11,300 nt of DNA, from positions 1 to 11,300 of the forward strand of contig WUAK01000073.1 in the NCBI GenBank assembly GCA_009827205.1, read 5' to 3'. The notes under the pieces were generated by a model. That model was not told where the DNA came from and did not search any database. It saw only the letters and a list, made by a program, of their open reading frames with translations. This DNA is from Phycisphaeraceae bacterium (GTDB lineage Bacteria; Planctomycetota; Phycisphaerae; Phycisphaerales; UBA1924). A program made the position numbers and the translations under genes. Of this stretch, positions 1 to 6,916 are shown one piece after another (the first letter of the stretch is position 1; each line of letters starts with the position of its first letter).

Positions 1-120
1 CTTCCGATCTCAGCGGACGGTTCCCTGTCCGTCCACTACGAGCACGATGTGCTTGTGACAGAATCGGGCCCCCGAGTCTTGACCGAAGGCCTGGAAGACC
101 TCCCTGAGATCGTCGGATGA
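1..120 (+). CDS. map: Methionine aminopeptidase, C-terminal end (partial)
   Basis: The frame is open from the window edge to a TGA at 118-120 and encodes the last 39 residues of a protein. The stretch DGSLSVHYEHDVLVTESG followed by PRVLTEG matches the C-terminal strand of type I methionine aminopeptidases, where the family reads roughly SLSAQ(F/Y)EHT(V/I)xVTxxGxExLT. The Glu of YEHD (codon 40-42) corresponds to the last metal-ligand Glu of the dinuclear centre (E235 in E. coli). The enzyme removes the initiator Met from new proteins in the cytoplasm. An unusual His replaces the family's Gln two residues before that Glu. The other M24 enzymes (Xaa-Pro peptidases) usually have an ED rather than EH pair here, so they fit less well. 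The stop overlaps the trpA start as ATGA, which suggests translational coupling. The rest of the gene lies outside the window. Confidence 0.75.
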   Translation, partial: LPISADGSLSVHYEHDVLVTESGPRVLTEGLEDLPEIVG

Positions 121-932
121 CAAACACTACAGCCCACAACAGAATCACGGCCATCTTCGATAATCTGCGCAATGAGGGCAAACGGGCACTCATGCCCTTC
201 TTGGTTGGCGGCCACCCGTCGATGGAATTGCTCCCAGAGATGCTCAGGACGATTGACGCCGCCGGTGCGAGCGTGATCGAAATCGGGTTTCCTTTCTCTG
301 ACCCGATCGCCGACGGCCCGGTCATCGCAGCCGCGATGTACAACGCGCTGCAGGCAGGAGCGTCCGCGGATAGCGTTCTTGAGTCGGTGGCATCCTGCAG
401 AGCCGATATTGATGCCGGGCTTGTCGCGATGATCTCCGTTTCGCTCGTGTACCGGATGGGCGGCCCAGAAGCCTTCGCCAAGAGAGCCAAAGACGCCGGC
501 ATTGACGGGTTCATCTTCCCCGATGTCACGCTCGAACAGGCAGACCCGTACGTGGATGCTTGCGCTGAATATGGGCTCTGTGCGAGCCTGCTCGTCGCTC
601 CGACCACTCCGATCGAGCGAGCTAAAGCGATCGCAGAGAAGTGCTCCGGGTTTGTCTATGTCATCGCCCGAGCGGGGATCACGGGTGCCAGTGACGAGGC
701 CCCGGAGATCGAAGAGCGGATCACCCAGCTTCGATTGGTCACCGATCTGCCGCTCGCTGTCGGATTTGGGATTTCCACCCCGGATCATGTCCGCTCCGTG
801 ACCAGGAGTGCCGATGCTGCGATTGTCGGCAGCGCTCTCGTTCGCGAGATCGACCGAGCCGGGCGAGACGGTGTGGACGCAATTGAAGCCGCGAGACGAT
901 TTGTCTTTACACTCGCAGAGGGCCTTGGTTAG
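117..932 (+). CDS. trpA: Tryptophan synthase alpha subunit
   Basis: This encodes the alpha subunit of tryptophan synthase, which cleaves indole-3-glycerol phosphate to indole and glyceraldehyde-3-phosphate and passes the indole to the beta subunit. The 271-residue TIM barrel is full length for the family. The signature VIEIGFPFSDPIADGP carries the two catalytic acids, Glu55 and Asp66 (E49 and D60 in Salmonella). The later phosphate-binding loops are also present: ARAGITGA near residues 188-195, GFGIS near 223-227 and GSALV near 244-248. The ATG at 117 overlaps the stop of the upstream map end by four bases, so the start is probably coupled. No trpB is adjacent: the gene upstream is map and the next gene downstream is glnN. 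The beta subunit must therefore be encoded elsewhere, unlike the common trpBA arrangement. A 312-codon antisense frame across this gene is a composition shadow. Confidence 0.96.
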   Translation: MTNTTAHNRITAIFDNLRNEGKRALMPFLVGGHPSMELLPEMLRTIDAAGASVIEIGFPFSDPIADGPVIAAAMYNALQAGASADSVLESVASCRADIDAGLVAMISVSLVYRMGGPEAFAKRAKDAGIDGFIFPDVTLEQADPYVDACAEYGLCASLLVAPTTPIERAKAIAEKCSGFVYVIARAGITGASDEAPEIEERITQLRLVTDLPLAVGFGISTPDHVRSVTRSADAAIVGSALVREIDRAGRDGVDAIEAARRFVFTLAEGLG

Positions 933-980
933 GGTTTGAATGTAAAACCCTTTGTATACAGGCTCAAACGCCACTTTTTT
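932..980 (+). terminator. Possible weak terminator after trpA
   Basis: GTTTGA (934-939) can pair with TCAAAC (964-969). A small inner helix TGTA/TACA (941-944 with 957-960) is possible, and six T residues follow at 975-980. The stem is AT-rich with a large interior loop, so it is a weak candidate. The position directly after the trpA stop is what makes it worth noting. Confidence 0.3.
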
Positions 981-1003
981 GAATCACCACAACCCCCTGC
1001 GCC

Positions 1004-1031
1004 TTGTCAATCGTGAAGAAACGGTGACAAT
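1004..1031 (+). promoter_or_regulatory. Candidate glnN promoter
   Basis: TTGTCA (1004-1009) lies 16 bases before GACAAT (1026-1031), giving partial matches to the sigma70 -35 (5/6) and -10 (4/6) boxes. It lies about 60 bases before the preferred glnN start. The match is modest. I found no clear NtrC-type or sigma54 (-24/-12) site in the 156-base trpA-glnN gap. Confidence 0.25.
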
Positions 1032-1079
1032 GCGATGTCGCCGATCTGGACATCGCGGCATAGGTCACCCAATCAGCAT

Positions 1080-1083
1080 GGAG
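1080..1083 (+). promoter_or_regulatory. Ribosome binding site that sets the glnN start
   Basis: GGAG lies five bases before the ATG at 1089. The earlier in-frame ATG at 1035 has no comparable site, so this motif favours the shorter protein. Confidence 0.6.
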
Positions 1084-1088
1084 CAGCA

Positions 1089-3287
1089 ATGGGCACCGAA
1101 ACGATCCGGAGAGATGTCACCGAAGCAGCGGACAATTCACTCCCCAACAGGCCGGAGCAACATGGGGATTCCAGACCGATCGACGAGATTTTCGGCGAGG
1201 ACTGTTTCAACACACGTGAGATGAAGAAACGCCTGCCGGCGAAGGTCTACGACGCCCTGATGCTCATCATCGAGCGGGGCGAACCGATGACCGACCAGAA
1301 GATCGCCGCCGAGGTTGCTGCGGCGATGCGTGAATGGGCGACTGAGAAGGGCGCGACGCACTACACCCACTGGTTCCACCCACTCACGGGCACCACGGCC
1401 GAGAAGCATGACTCGCTATACAAGCTTGACAAGGACCACGGCCTCGTCGCCCACCTTTCGGCTGGCTCCCTCATGCAGGGCGAACCGGACGCATCCAGCT
1501 TCCCGTCCGGCGGGCTCCGCCAGACTTTCGAGGCTCGAGGATACACGGCCTGGGACGCCACGAGCCCAGCGTTCATTGTCCGCGGTACCAACTCCGTCAC
1601 GCTTTGTATCCCCACAGCCTTTGTTTCATGGACCGGAGAAGCCCTCGACAAGAAAACCCCCCTGCTGCGCTCAATGGACGCTGTCTCGAAGCAGTCTCTG
1701 CGTGTCCTCAAGCTCTTTGGTGAAGACAAAGACGTCCACAACGTATTCACGACCATGGGATGTGAGCAGGAGTACTTCCTCATCGACAGGCGGTTTGTCA
1801 GCAGCCGACCCGACCTGATGATGTGCGGCAGAACCCTCTTTGGTTCCAAGCCCGCCAAGGGCCAGGAACTTTCTGACCACTACTTCGGTTCGATCCCATC
1901 TCGTGTGCTGGCGTTTATGGCTGACGCTGAGAGAGAGCTCTATAGAGTCGGCGTCCCGGTGCAGACCCGTCACAACGAGGTCGCGCCGAGCCAGTACGAG
2001 ATCGCCCCGCTGTTTGAGCAGGCGAATGTCGCTGGCGACCACCAGATGCTCCTCATGGACATCATCAAGCGTGTCGCTGAGCGTCACGGCATGCACGCGA
2101 TCTACCACGAAAAACCGTTCGCAGGCGTCAACGGATCTGGAAAGCACACCAACTGGTCGCTTTCGACCGACAAGGGGCAGAACCTGCTCGATCCTGGTGA
2201 GGACACGCACGCGAATCTCCGCTTCATGATCTTCTTGTGTGCTGTTGTCAAGGCTGTCCACGAGCACGGCGACCTCCTTCGCGCTTCGATCGCCTCGGCC
2301 GGTAATGACCACCGCTTGGGTGCCCACGAAGCCCCGCCCGCGATCATCTCGATATTCCTGGGCGACATGCTGACCGATGTGCTAGAGCAGATCGAAGCCG
2401 GCCAGATGACACGGACACTCGCGGGCGGCACGCTCGATCTTGGTGCCGGCCCCTTGCCCAAGCTACCGCGTGACTCTGGTGATCGGAACAGAACCTCACC
2501 GTTCGCTTTCACCGGAAACAAGTTCGAGTACCGGGCTGTCGGGTCGACAATGACCGCCACCTGGCCCTGCACGGTCATGAATACGATTGTCGGTGCGGCG
2601 CTGGACGACATTGTGACCGCGATCGAGAACGAAGCCGGTGCTGATGCCGCCGGCGACAAGCGAGATGCCGCGATTCTGAATGTCCTCCAGAAGGTGGTTC
2701 GGGATCACAAGGCAATCATTTTCAACGGCGACGGCTACAGCGAAGAATGGCAAGAAGAAGCCGCAAAGAGAGGCCTTCCCAATCTGAAGAGCAGCGCCGA
2801 TGCGATCCCCGTGATGAAGGATCAGAAGAACCTCGACCTCTTCGCACGGTATGGCGTGCTCACCAACCCGGAACTGGAAAGCCGCTGCAACACCTACATG
2901 GAGACGTATGCGACCAGTATCGCGATCGAAGGAGCGACGATGCTCCAGATCGCACGCAAGCAGATCCTGCCCTCGGGATACGCCCAGCAAAGGAACCTCG
3001 CTGAGACAGCAGCCGCAACAGAGGGAATCGGGAGCGAGCTCCTCGGGCTGCGTGACCAATTCAACGGCTACGCGGATCTCGTTGACAAGTTCCGCGTCGC
3101 GTGTGATGCATTGGCCGTACACCTGGATGAGTTGCCAGAAGACCCGTACGAAGCTGGCCCCTTCATCCGCGACACGCTCAAGCCGGCTATGGATGACCTG
3201 CGTGAGCTCGGGGACCAACTCGAAGAGTCCACGGCCGGTACGCTCTGGGCGCTCCCGAGCTACCAGGACATGCTTTTCATCAAGTAA
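1089..3287 (+). CDS. glnN: Type III glutamine synthetase
   Basis: This is an ATP-dependent glutamine synthetase of the GSIII family (ammonia + glutamate to glutamine), a cytoplasmic enzyme built as a large homo-oligomer. From the ATG at 1089 it has 732 residues, near the usual 700-730 and well above GSI/GSII. Visible motifs are KGATHYTHWFHPLTG near residue 90, the metal-binding CEQEYFLID with Glu226, RHNEVAPSQYEIAP from Arg294, the GSIII signature FAGVNGSGKHTNW with Asn348, and SPFAFTGNKFEYR with Lys478 and Arg482. The conserved GSIII start (EIFGEDCFNTREMKKRLP here) is preceded by about 35 polar, low-complexity residues, likely a disordered extension. An in-frame ATG at 1035 would add 18 residues but lacks a Shine-Dalgarno site. 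The gene stands alone between trpA and a tRNA and ends at its own terminator. No PII gene or nitrogen regulator is next to it. Confidence 0.97.
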   Translation: MGTETIRRDVTEAADNSLPNRPEQHGDSRPIDEIFGEDCFNTREMKKRLPAKVYDALMLIIERGEPMTDQKIAAEVAAAMREWATEKGATHYTHWFHPLTGTTAEKHDSLYKLDKDHGLVAHLSAGSLMQGEPDASSFPSGGLRQTFEARGYTAWDATSPAFIVRGTNSVTLCIPTAFVSWTGEALDKKTPLLRSMDAVSKQSLRVLKLFGEDKDVHNVFTTMGCEQEYFLIDRRFVSSRPDLMMCGRTLFGSKPAKGQELSDHYFGSIPSRVLAFMADAERELYRVGVPVQTRHNEVAPSQYEIAPLFEQANVAGDHQMLLMDIIKRVAERHGMHAIYHEKPFAGVNGSGKHTNWSLSTDKGQNLLDPGEDTHANLRFMIFLCAVVKAVHEHGDLLRASIASAGNDHRLGAHEAPPAIISIFLGDMLTDVLEQIEAGQMTRTLAGGTLDLGAGPLPKLPRDSGDRNRTSPFAFTGNKFEYRAVGSTMTATWPCTVMNTIVGAALDDIVTAIENEAGADAAGDKRDAAILNVLQKVVRDHKAIIFNGDGYSEEWQEEAAKRGLPNLKSSADAIPVMKDQKNLDLFARYGVLTNPELESRCNTYMETYATSIAIEGATMLQIARKQILPSGYAQQRNLAETAAATEGIGSELLGLRDQFNGYADLVDKFRVACDALAVHLDELPEDPYEAGPFIRDTLKPAMDDLRELGDQLEESTAGTLWALPSYQDMLFIK

Positions 3288-3320
3288 CCTCGGCTCGATG
3301 CTGAGGCACTGGATATCAAC

Positions 3321-3360
3321 AAGCGCGATGGGATGTCCCATCGCGCTTTTCTTTGTTTCT
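3321..3360 (+). terminator. Intrinsic terminator after glnN
   Basis: AAGCGCGATGGGA (3321-3333) is perfectly complementary to TCCCATCGCGCTT (3336-3348), giving about 12 base pairs with a four-base loop. TTTTCTTTGTTTCTT follows. It begins 33 bases after the glnN stop. This is a textbook rho-independent terminator. It also insulates the tRNA downstream, which therefore needs its own promoter. Confidence 0.92.
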
Positions 3361-3386
3361 TGCCTTAGTATCTGCTGGAGACCACT

Positions 3387-3459
3387 GGCCCCGTAGCTCA
3401 GCGGTTAGAGCAGGCGACTCATAATCGCTTGGTCGCGGGTTCGAATCCTGCCGGGGCTA
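3387..3459 (+). tRNA. tRNA-Ile2 (anticodon CAU, lysidine type)
   Basis: The 73 bases fold into a full cloverleaf: acceptor GGCCCCG with CGGGGCT (G1-U72 wobble), D stem GCTC/GAGC, anticodon stem GGCGA/TCGCT around the loop CTCATAA, five-base variable loop, T stem GCGGG/CCTGC with loop TTCGAAT, and discriminator A. CCA is not encoded. The CAU anticodon would normally be read as Met. However, the body from GAGC through the anticodon arm to GGTCGC matches E. coli tRNA-Ile2 as I recall it, and the acceptor has the C4-G69 and C5-G68 pairs used by TilS. I therefore infer a minor isoleucine tRNA whose C34 is converted to lysidine by TilS so that it reads AUA. It is not an initiator, because the anticodon stem lacks the three G-C pairs. 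Confidence 0.9.
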
Positions 3460-3504
3460 TTTTCTTCTACTGCCAGGTGCCGATTGCCCGGGGTCAGTTG
3501 CTTC

Positions 3505-6183
3505 CTACTGCTGGTCTTCAGAGGAATCGGGCAATGACATTTCCGGGTTCTTGGCGTGCTCAAGCCAGACTTGTCGACTCTCCTCATCACCAATCCGCTC
3601 GAAAATGCCCGCGATGTCTGATGCCGCCTTTGAAGCCGACTCTGTATCGTTGATCTCACAAGACATTTCGTAGGACTGAGTGAGTTTCACGACCGCTTCT
3701 TCTGTATTGCCTTCAGCCTCAATACACTTTCCCCAGCTGCGCAGGGCACTCGCAAGAGCTGGGTGCGGACCCTGGTACATCTGTTCCATCTGCGGGACGC
3801 AACTTGCAAACAAGGGCGCGGCTTCCTGATACCTGCCTAGTTCGGTGAGAACAGTTGCGTACTTCGATTCAAGTTCAATCAGGGCTGGCGAACCCGTGTC
3901 GGCACTCTTCGCTTTCGTGTACGCCTCACCGAGGAGTTCCGCTGCTTCGGTTTCGCGACCAGTATCTCGCAGCAATGAAGCGAGGCTGCCTGTACAGGTC
4001 AGCGTCCCGGGGTGTACGGGACCGAAGACCTTGTGGCATCTTTCGAGTGTGTCACGGTAAAGCGGCTCTGCCTCATCGAACCGGCCCATGCTCTGGTACA
4101 GGAACGCAAGGTTGTGTGCGGTCACCAAGATATCCGGATTGTCCGGGCTAGAACGCTGGCGCGAGACTTCGTACACATGTTCGTAATGGGGCAACGCTTC
4201 GTCATAACGCCCGAGTGCTTCTAAGCTCGTGGCCACGTTATGCTGTGCAATCAGGGTACCTTGATCCGACGGTCCGTCACGTTCTAGTCGGGTCTCGAAT
4301 ACCTTTCGGTACTTTTCTTCTGCCTTTGCAGGCCGCCCTAACTCTAAATCCAGCTGAGCCGAATTCATAAGGGCATAAAGCACGTTGTTATCATCGTCGG
4401 CAAGAACACCCCTGCGACGCTGTTCATAAAGTTCAAGCTGTTTACCACACTCCTCGTATTCGCCCATACCTGCAAGTGCTTCGGCGGTGGTCAAGATTGT
4501 GTTGAGTTCGATTTCTGTGGCCGCTTCACCCTCGGTAACAAAGCTCTCTCGGATTGTACCGAGTACTGCCATCGCCTCATCAAATCTCGCGGTATCTTTC
4601 ATGAGCATCGCAAGATCTCGTTGTGCCCACAACGTTAAATCGTGCGATTCACCCATAGAGTTGCGGAAGAGCTCGATCGACTCTTGAATTAGCGGCTCTG
4701 CTTTAGCGAACTCGCCTAGCGCGTAATACACATTCCCGATGTTGTTACTAATCGCTGCCTTTGTTGCCAGATCATCGGCAAATCTCTCGTCAAGTTTCGC
4801 GGCGGCTTCATCGAGTGCCTCGATGACAGTAACTTTGTGACCCTGAGCGCTAGGAACAACTGATGCGAGGACATCGTTGTTGAAGAAGCTTGTGACAGAT
4901 TCAGCAATCTTTTGCTGTCTCTGTGATTCCACAAGACTTGCATTAGCTACATTAGTCTGCTCGTTGGCAAGCACAATTCCGTAGCTCGTGCCGATCACCG
5001 CGGTGATCATCGCGACGACCAGAGCGCATGACACGCCCACCAACAGCTTGTTTCGCTTGGCAAATCTGCTCAGCTGGTATACGGCGCTTGGTGGTCTTGC
5101 CGAGATCGTTTCGTTGGCTAGGTACCGCCTGATATCGTCTGCGAGTGCAGCGATTGTCTGGTATCTGTCTTGCTTGTCCTTGGCCAGCGCGGTCGAGACG
5201 ATGGTTTCGATGTCACCACGGTACCGTGTGTTGTATGTCGAGAGCTTTGCGGCCTGTCTGTCTTGAATCTCACGAGCCGCATCCACGAGCCCCAGCCCCT
5301 CAACCTTGCTGGGCAGTTCACCTGAAAGGAGCTCGTACAGAATCACACCCAGGCTGTATATGTCAGAGCGTGTATCCACGCCGTCCGGATCAGAAGCGAT
5401 CTGCTCGGGGCTCATGTAAGGCATAGTCCCCACAAGCTGACCGGGTCTTGTGTAGATCGACTCGGCATTCTGAGCATCGTCCTCGACGGTCCTTGCAACA
5501 CCAAAATCAAGAACCTTGGGAGCGCCGTCACTTGTCACAAGGATGTTCGAGGGCTTCAGGTCTCGGTGGACGACACCCTTGGAGTGCGCGTGCTGGACCG
5601 CGTCGCAAATCTTTGCGACGAGTTCAAGAGTCTTGCGAACCCCTGGCTGTTCTTTCCTCATCCAATCTGAGAGCGAAACTCCCTCGACGAGTTCCATCGC
5701 GAAGTAGGGTCTGGCCCCCACCGAAGATTCTGAAACACCGGCCTCGTAGATATGAGCGATACCTGGGTGCTGTAGCCTGCCGAGCGCTTTCGTCTCGAAC
5801 TCGAATCGTCGAATGATCTCAGGAGACGCGAGCCCGGGCTTGAGCAATTTGAGCGCCACAGTCCTTTCGGGGCTCTGCTGCCTGGCCTCGTACACAACGC
5901 CCATCCCGCCCTGCCCCAGCCGCCTGATCAACGAGTAGTTCCCCACCTGATCGGGTTCACTCACCGATTCGGTCAGGACTTTTTGGATGCTCGACTGGAA
6001 AGCTTCTGGGGTAACTCCGCCGCCAGAATCAGACTCAGCGCGCAGCAACTCAAGTACCTCGCTGCGGAGCGATTCATCGTTCGGGGCGAGTTCGATGAGG
6101 CGATCACTCACCTGATCGGCTGGCAGATCGCACACGGCCTGGAAGAGCCTGTCGAGTTCTTGAAATCGGTCAGTGTCACCCAC
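3505..6183 (-). CDS. Transmembrane Ser/Thr protein kinase with C-terminal TPR domain
   Basis: This is a PknB-like (Hanks-type) receptor kinase of 892 residues. Residues 1-80 form a helical N-terminal region rich in acidic residues. The kinase domain spans about 83-355, with glycine loop GQGGMGVV (90-97), ATP-binding Lys112, catalytic HRDLKPSN (Asp208), DFG (226-228) and SPE (258-260), so it appears active. One hydrophobic segment follows at about 379-404, preceded by a basic KRNK. This places the kinase inside and the C-terminus outside the cytoplasmic membrane. From about 474 to 876 there are roughly ten TPR units with kinesin-light-chain-like phrasing (GRFDEAEPLYRDTLE), probably a protein-binding sensor. 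The GTG start at 6183 overlaps the sigma gene stop by eight bases (GTGGGTGA), and GGAAG lies nine bases upstream. Overlap with an ECF sigma gene suggests that the kinase controls that factor. The substrate and ligand are unknown. Confidence 0.95.
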   Translation of the reverse strand: MGDTDRFQELDRLFQAVCDLPADQVSDRLIELAPNDESLRSEVLELLRAESDSGGGVTPEAFQSSIQKVLTESVSEPDQVGNYSLIRRLGQGGMGVVYEARQQSPERTVALKLLKPGLASPEIIRRFEFETKALGRLQHPGIAHIYEAGVSESSVGARPYFAMELVEGVSLSDWMRKEQPGVRKTLELVAKICDAVQHAHSKGVVHRDLKPSNILVTSDGAPKVLDFGVARTVEDDAQNAESIYTRPGQLVGTMPYMSPEQIASDPDGVDTRSDIYSLGVILYELLSGELPSKVEGLGLVDAAREIQDRQAAKLSTYNTRYRGDIETIVSTALAKDKQDRYQTIAALADDIRRYLANETISARPPSAVYQLSRFAKRNKLLVGVSCALVVAMITAVIGTSYGIVLANEQTNVANASLVESQRQQKIAESVTSFFNNDVLASVVPSAQGHKVTVIEALDEAAAKLDERFADDLATKAAISNNIGNVYYALGEFAKAEPLIQESIELFRNSMGESHDLTLWAQRDLAMLMKDTARFDEAMAVLGTIRESFVTEGEAATEIELNTILTTAEALAGMGEYEECGKQLELYEQRRRGVLADDDNNVLYALMNSAQLDLELGRPAKAEEKYRKVFETRLERDGPSDQGTLIAQHNVATSLEALGRYDEALPHYEHVYEVSRQRSSPDNPDILVTAHNLAFLYQSMGRFDEAEPLYRDTLERCHKVFGPVHPGTLTCTGSLASLLRDTGRETEAAELLGEAYTKAKSADTGSPALIELESKYATVLTELGRYQEAAPLFASCVPQMEQMYQGPHPALASALRSWGKCIEAEGNTEEAVVKLTQSYEMSCEINDTESASKAASDIAGIFERIGDEESRQVWLEHAKNPEMSLPDSSEDQQ

Positions 6184-6781
6184 GGTCAGCTTCTTCCGTT
6201 TCTTGGCCCATCTGTGACAGCTCCCGCACGAGCCAGGATCGTGCCATACGCCACTCGCGCGAAGCTGTCGCGCGAGATATCCCGATCATGTCCGCGGCTT
6301 CAGTCTCTCCGAGTCCGCCAAAGAACCGGAGCTCGATCAGTCTCGCCTTTCTCGGATCTAGCTCCGCGAGTTTGACCAGAGCCTGATCCATCTCCTCGAC
6401 GTCTAGGGAACCATCGCCGCTCTGCCCAGCAATCTGGGACTCTCGCAGTTCAACGCGTCGTCCGTCTCCGCCGCGCTTCATTCTTTTCTTGGCTCTTGCG
6501 TGATCGACAAGAACACGGCGCATGATCGTGGACGCGAGGCCCATGAACGCCGCTTTGTCATCCTCGCGAACCGACCGCTGATCGATGAGCCTCACATACG
6601 CCTCGTGCACCAGAGCGGTAGGCTGTAACGTGTGGTCAGGACGTTCCTGGGCGAGGTAGCTGGAAGCCAGTGAACGGAGTTGGTCGTACACGATTGGTGT
6701 CAGCTCATCGGCGGCATGCGATGTCCCCGCCGTAAGTGCGGTCAGGAGCATCGTCGCATCGGCGTTGTTGGCCTGATCCAT
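6176..6781 (-). CDS. ECF sigma factor, planctomycete type, kinase-linked
   Basis: This is a 201-residue extracytoplasmic-function sigma factor of the Sigma70_ECF type common in Planctomycetota. Region 2 covers about residues 27-100, including the signature HTLQPTALVHEAY (50-62) and RRVLVDHARAKKR. Region 4 covers about 138-188, with a helix-turn-helix at ETEAADMIGISRATASREW. The ATG at 6781 has GGAG six bases upstream. An in-frame ATG at 6805 would add eight residues but is less well supported. Most ECF factors carry an acidic DAED-like motif in region 2.2. Here the aligned residues are QPTA, with Thr55 at the Glu position, as in kinase-controlled ECF43-type factors. No anti-sigma gene is adjacent. 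Instead the gene runs directly into a Ser/Thr kinase. Target promoters cannot be read from this window. Confidence 0.95.
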   Translation of the reverse strand: MDQANNADATMLLTALTAGTSHAADELTPIVYDQLRSLASSYLAQERPDHTLQPTALVHEAYVRLIDQRSVREDDKAAFMGLASTIMRRVLVDHARAKKRMKRGGDGRRVELRESQIAGQSGDGSLDVEEMDQALVKLAELDPRKARLIELRFFGGLGETEAADMIGISRATASREWRMARSWLVRELSQMGQETEEADRG

Positions 6782-6787
6782 GCTCTT

Positions 6788-6791
6788 CTCC
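6788..6791 (-). promoter_or_regulatory. Ribosome binding site of the ECF sigma gene
   Basis: On the minus strand GGAG lies six bases before the ATG at 6781. It decides in favour of the 201-residue product over the 209-residue form starting at 6805. Confidence 0.65.
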
Positions 6792-6916
6792 ACGAGACAG
6801 CGCACCGACAGCCGGCGGCTCAGGGCTCAGAATACCCGGAAGTCCACATTCACTGTGCACATCTCGCCCCTCGGCCATACTTTGATACGTTACCGGAAGG
6901 CAGGCTTTATTAGGAG

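Noticed and set aside
936..960. TTGAAT and TATACA as a promoter after trpA
   Set aside because: The spacing is only 13 bases, too short for a sigma70 promoter.
36..974. Long minus-strand frame (312 codons) across trpA
   Set aside because: It is antisense to a clear trpA, has no recognisable domain and no supporting ribosome site. Long antisense frames are expected at this GC content and codon bias.
2496..3341. Minus-strand frame of 281 codons over the end of glnN
   Set aside because: It is antisense to a well-supported glnN reading frame, crosses the terminator hairpin and has no family resemblance.
6817..6830. Tandem 7-base repeat GGCTCAG upstream of the sigma gene
   Set aside because: Only two copies of a short motif and no symmetry. 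It could be a binding site but is too short to separate from chance.
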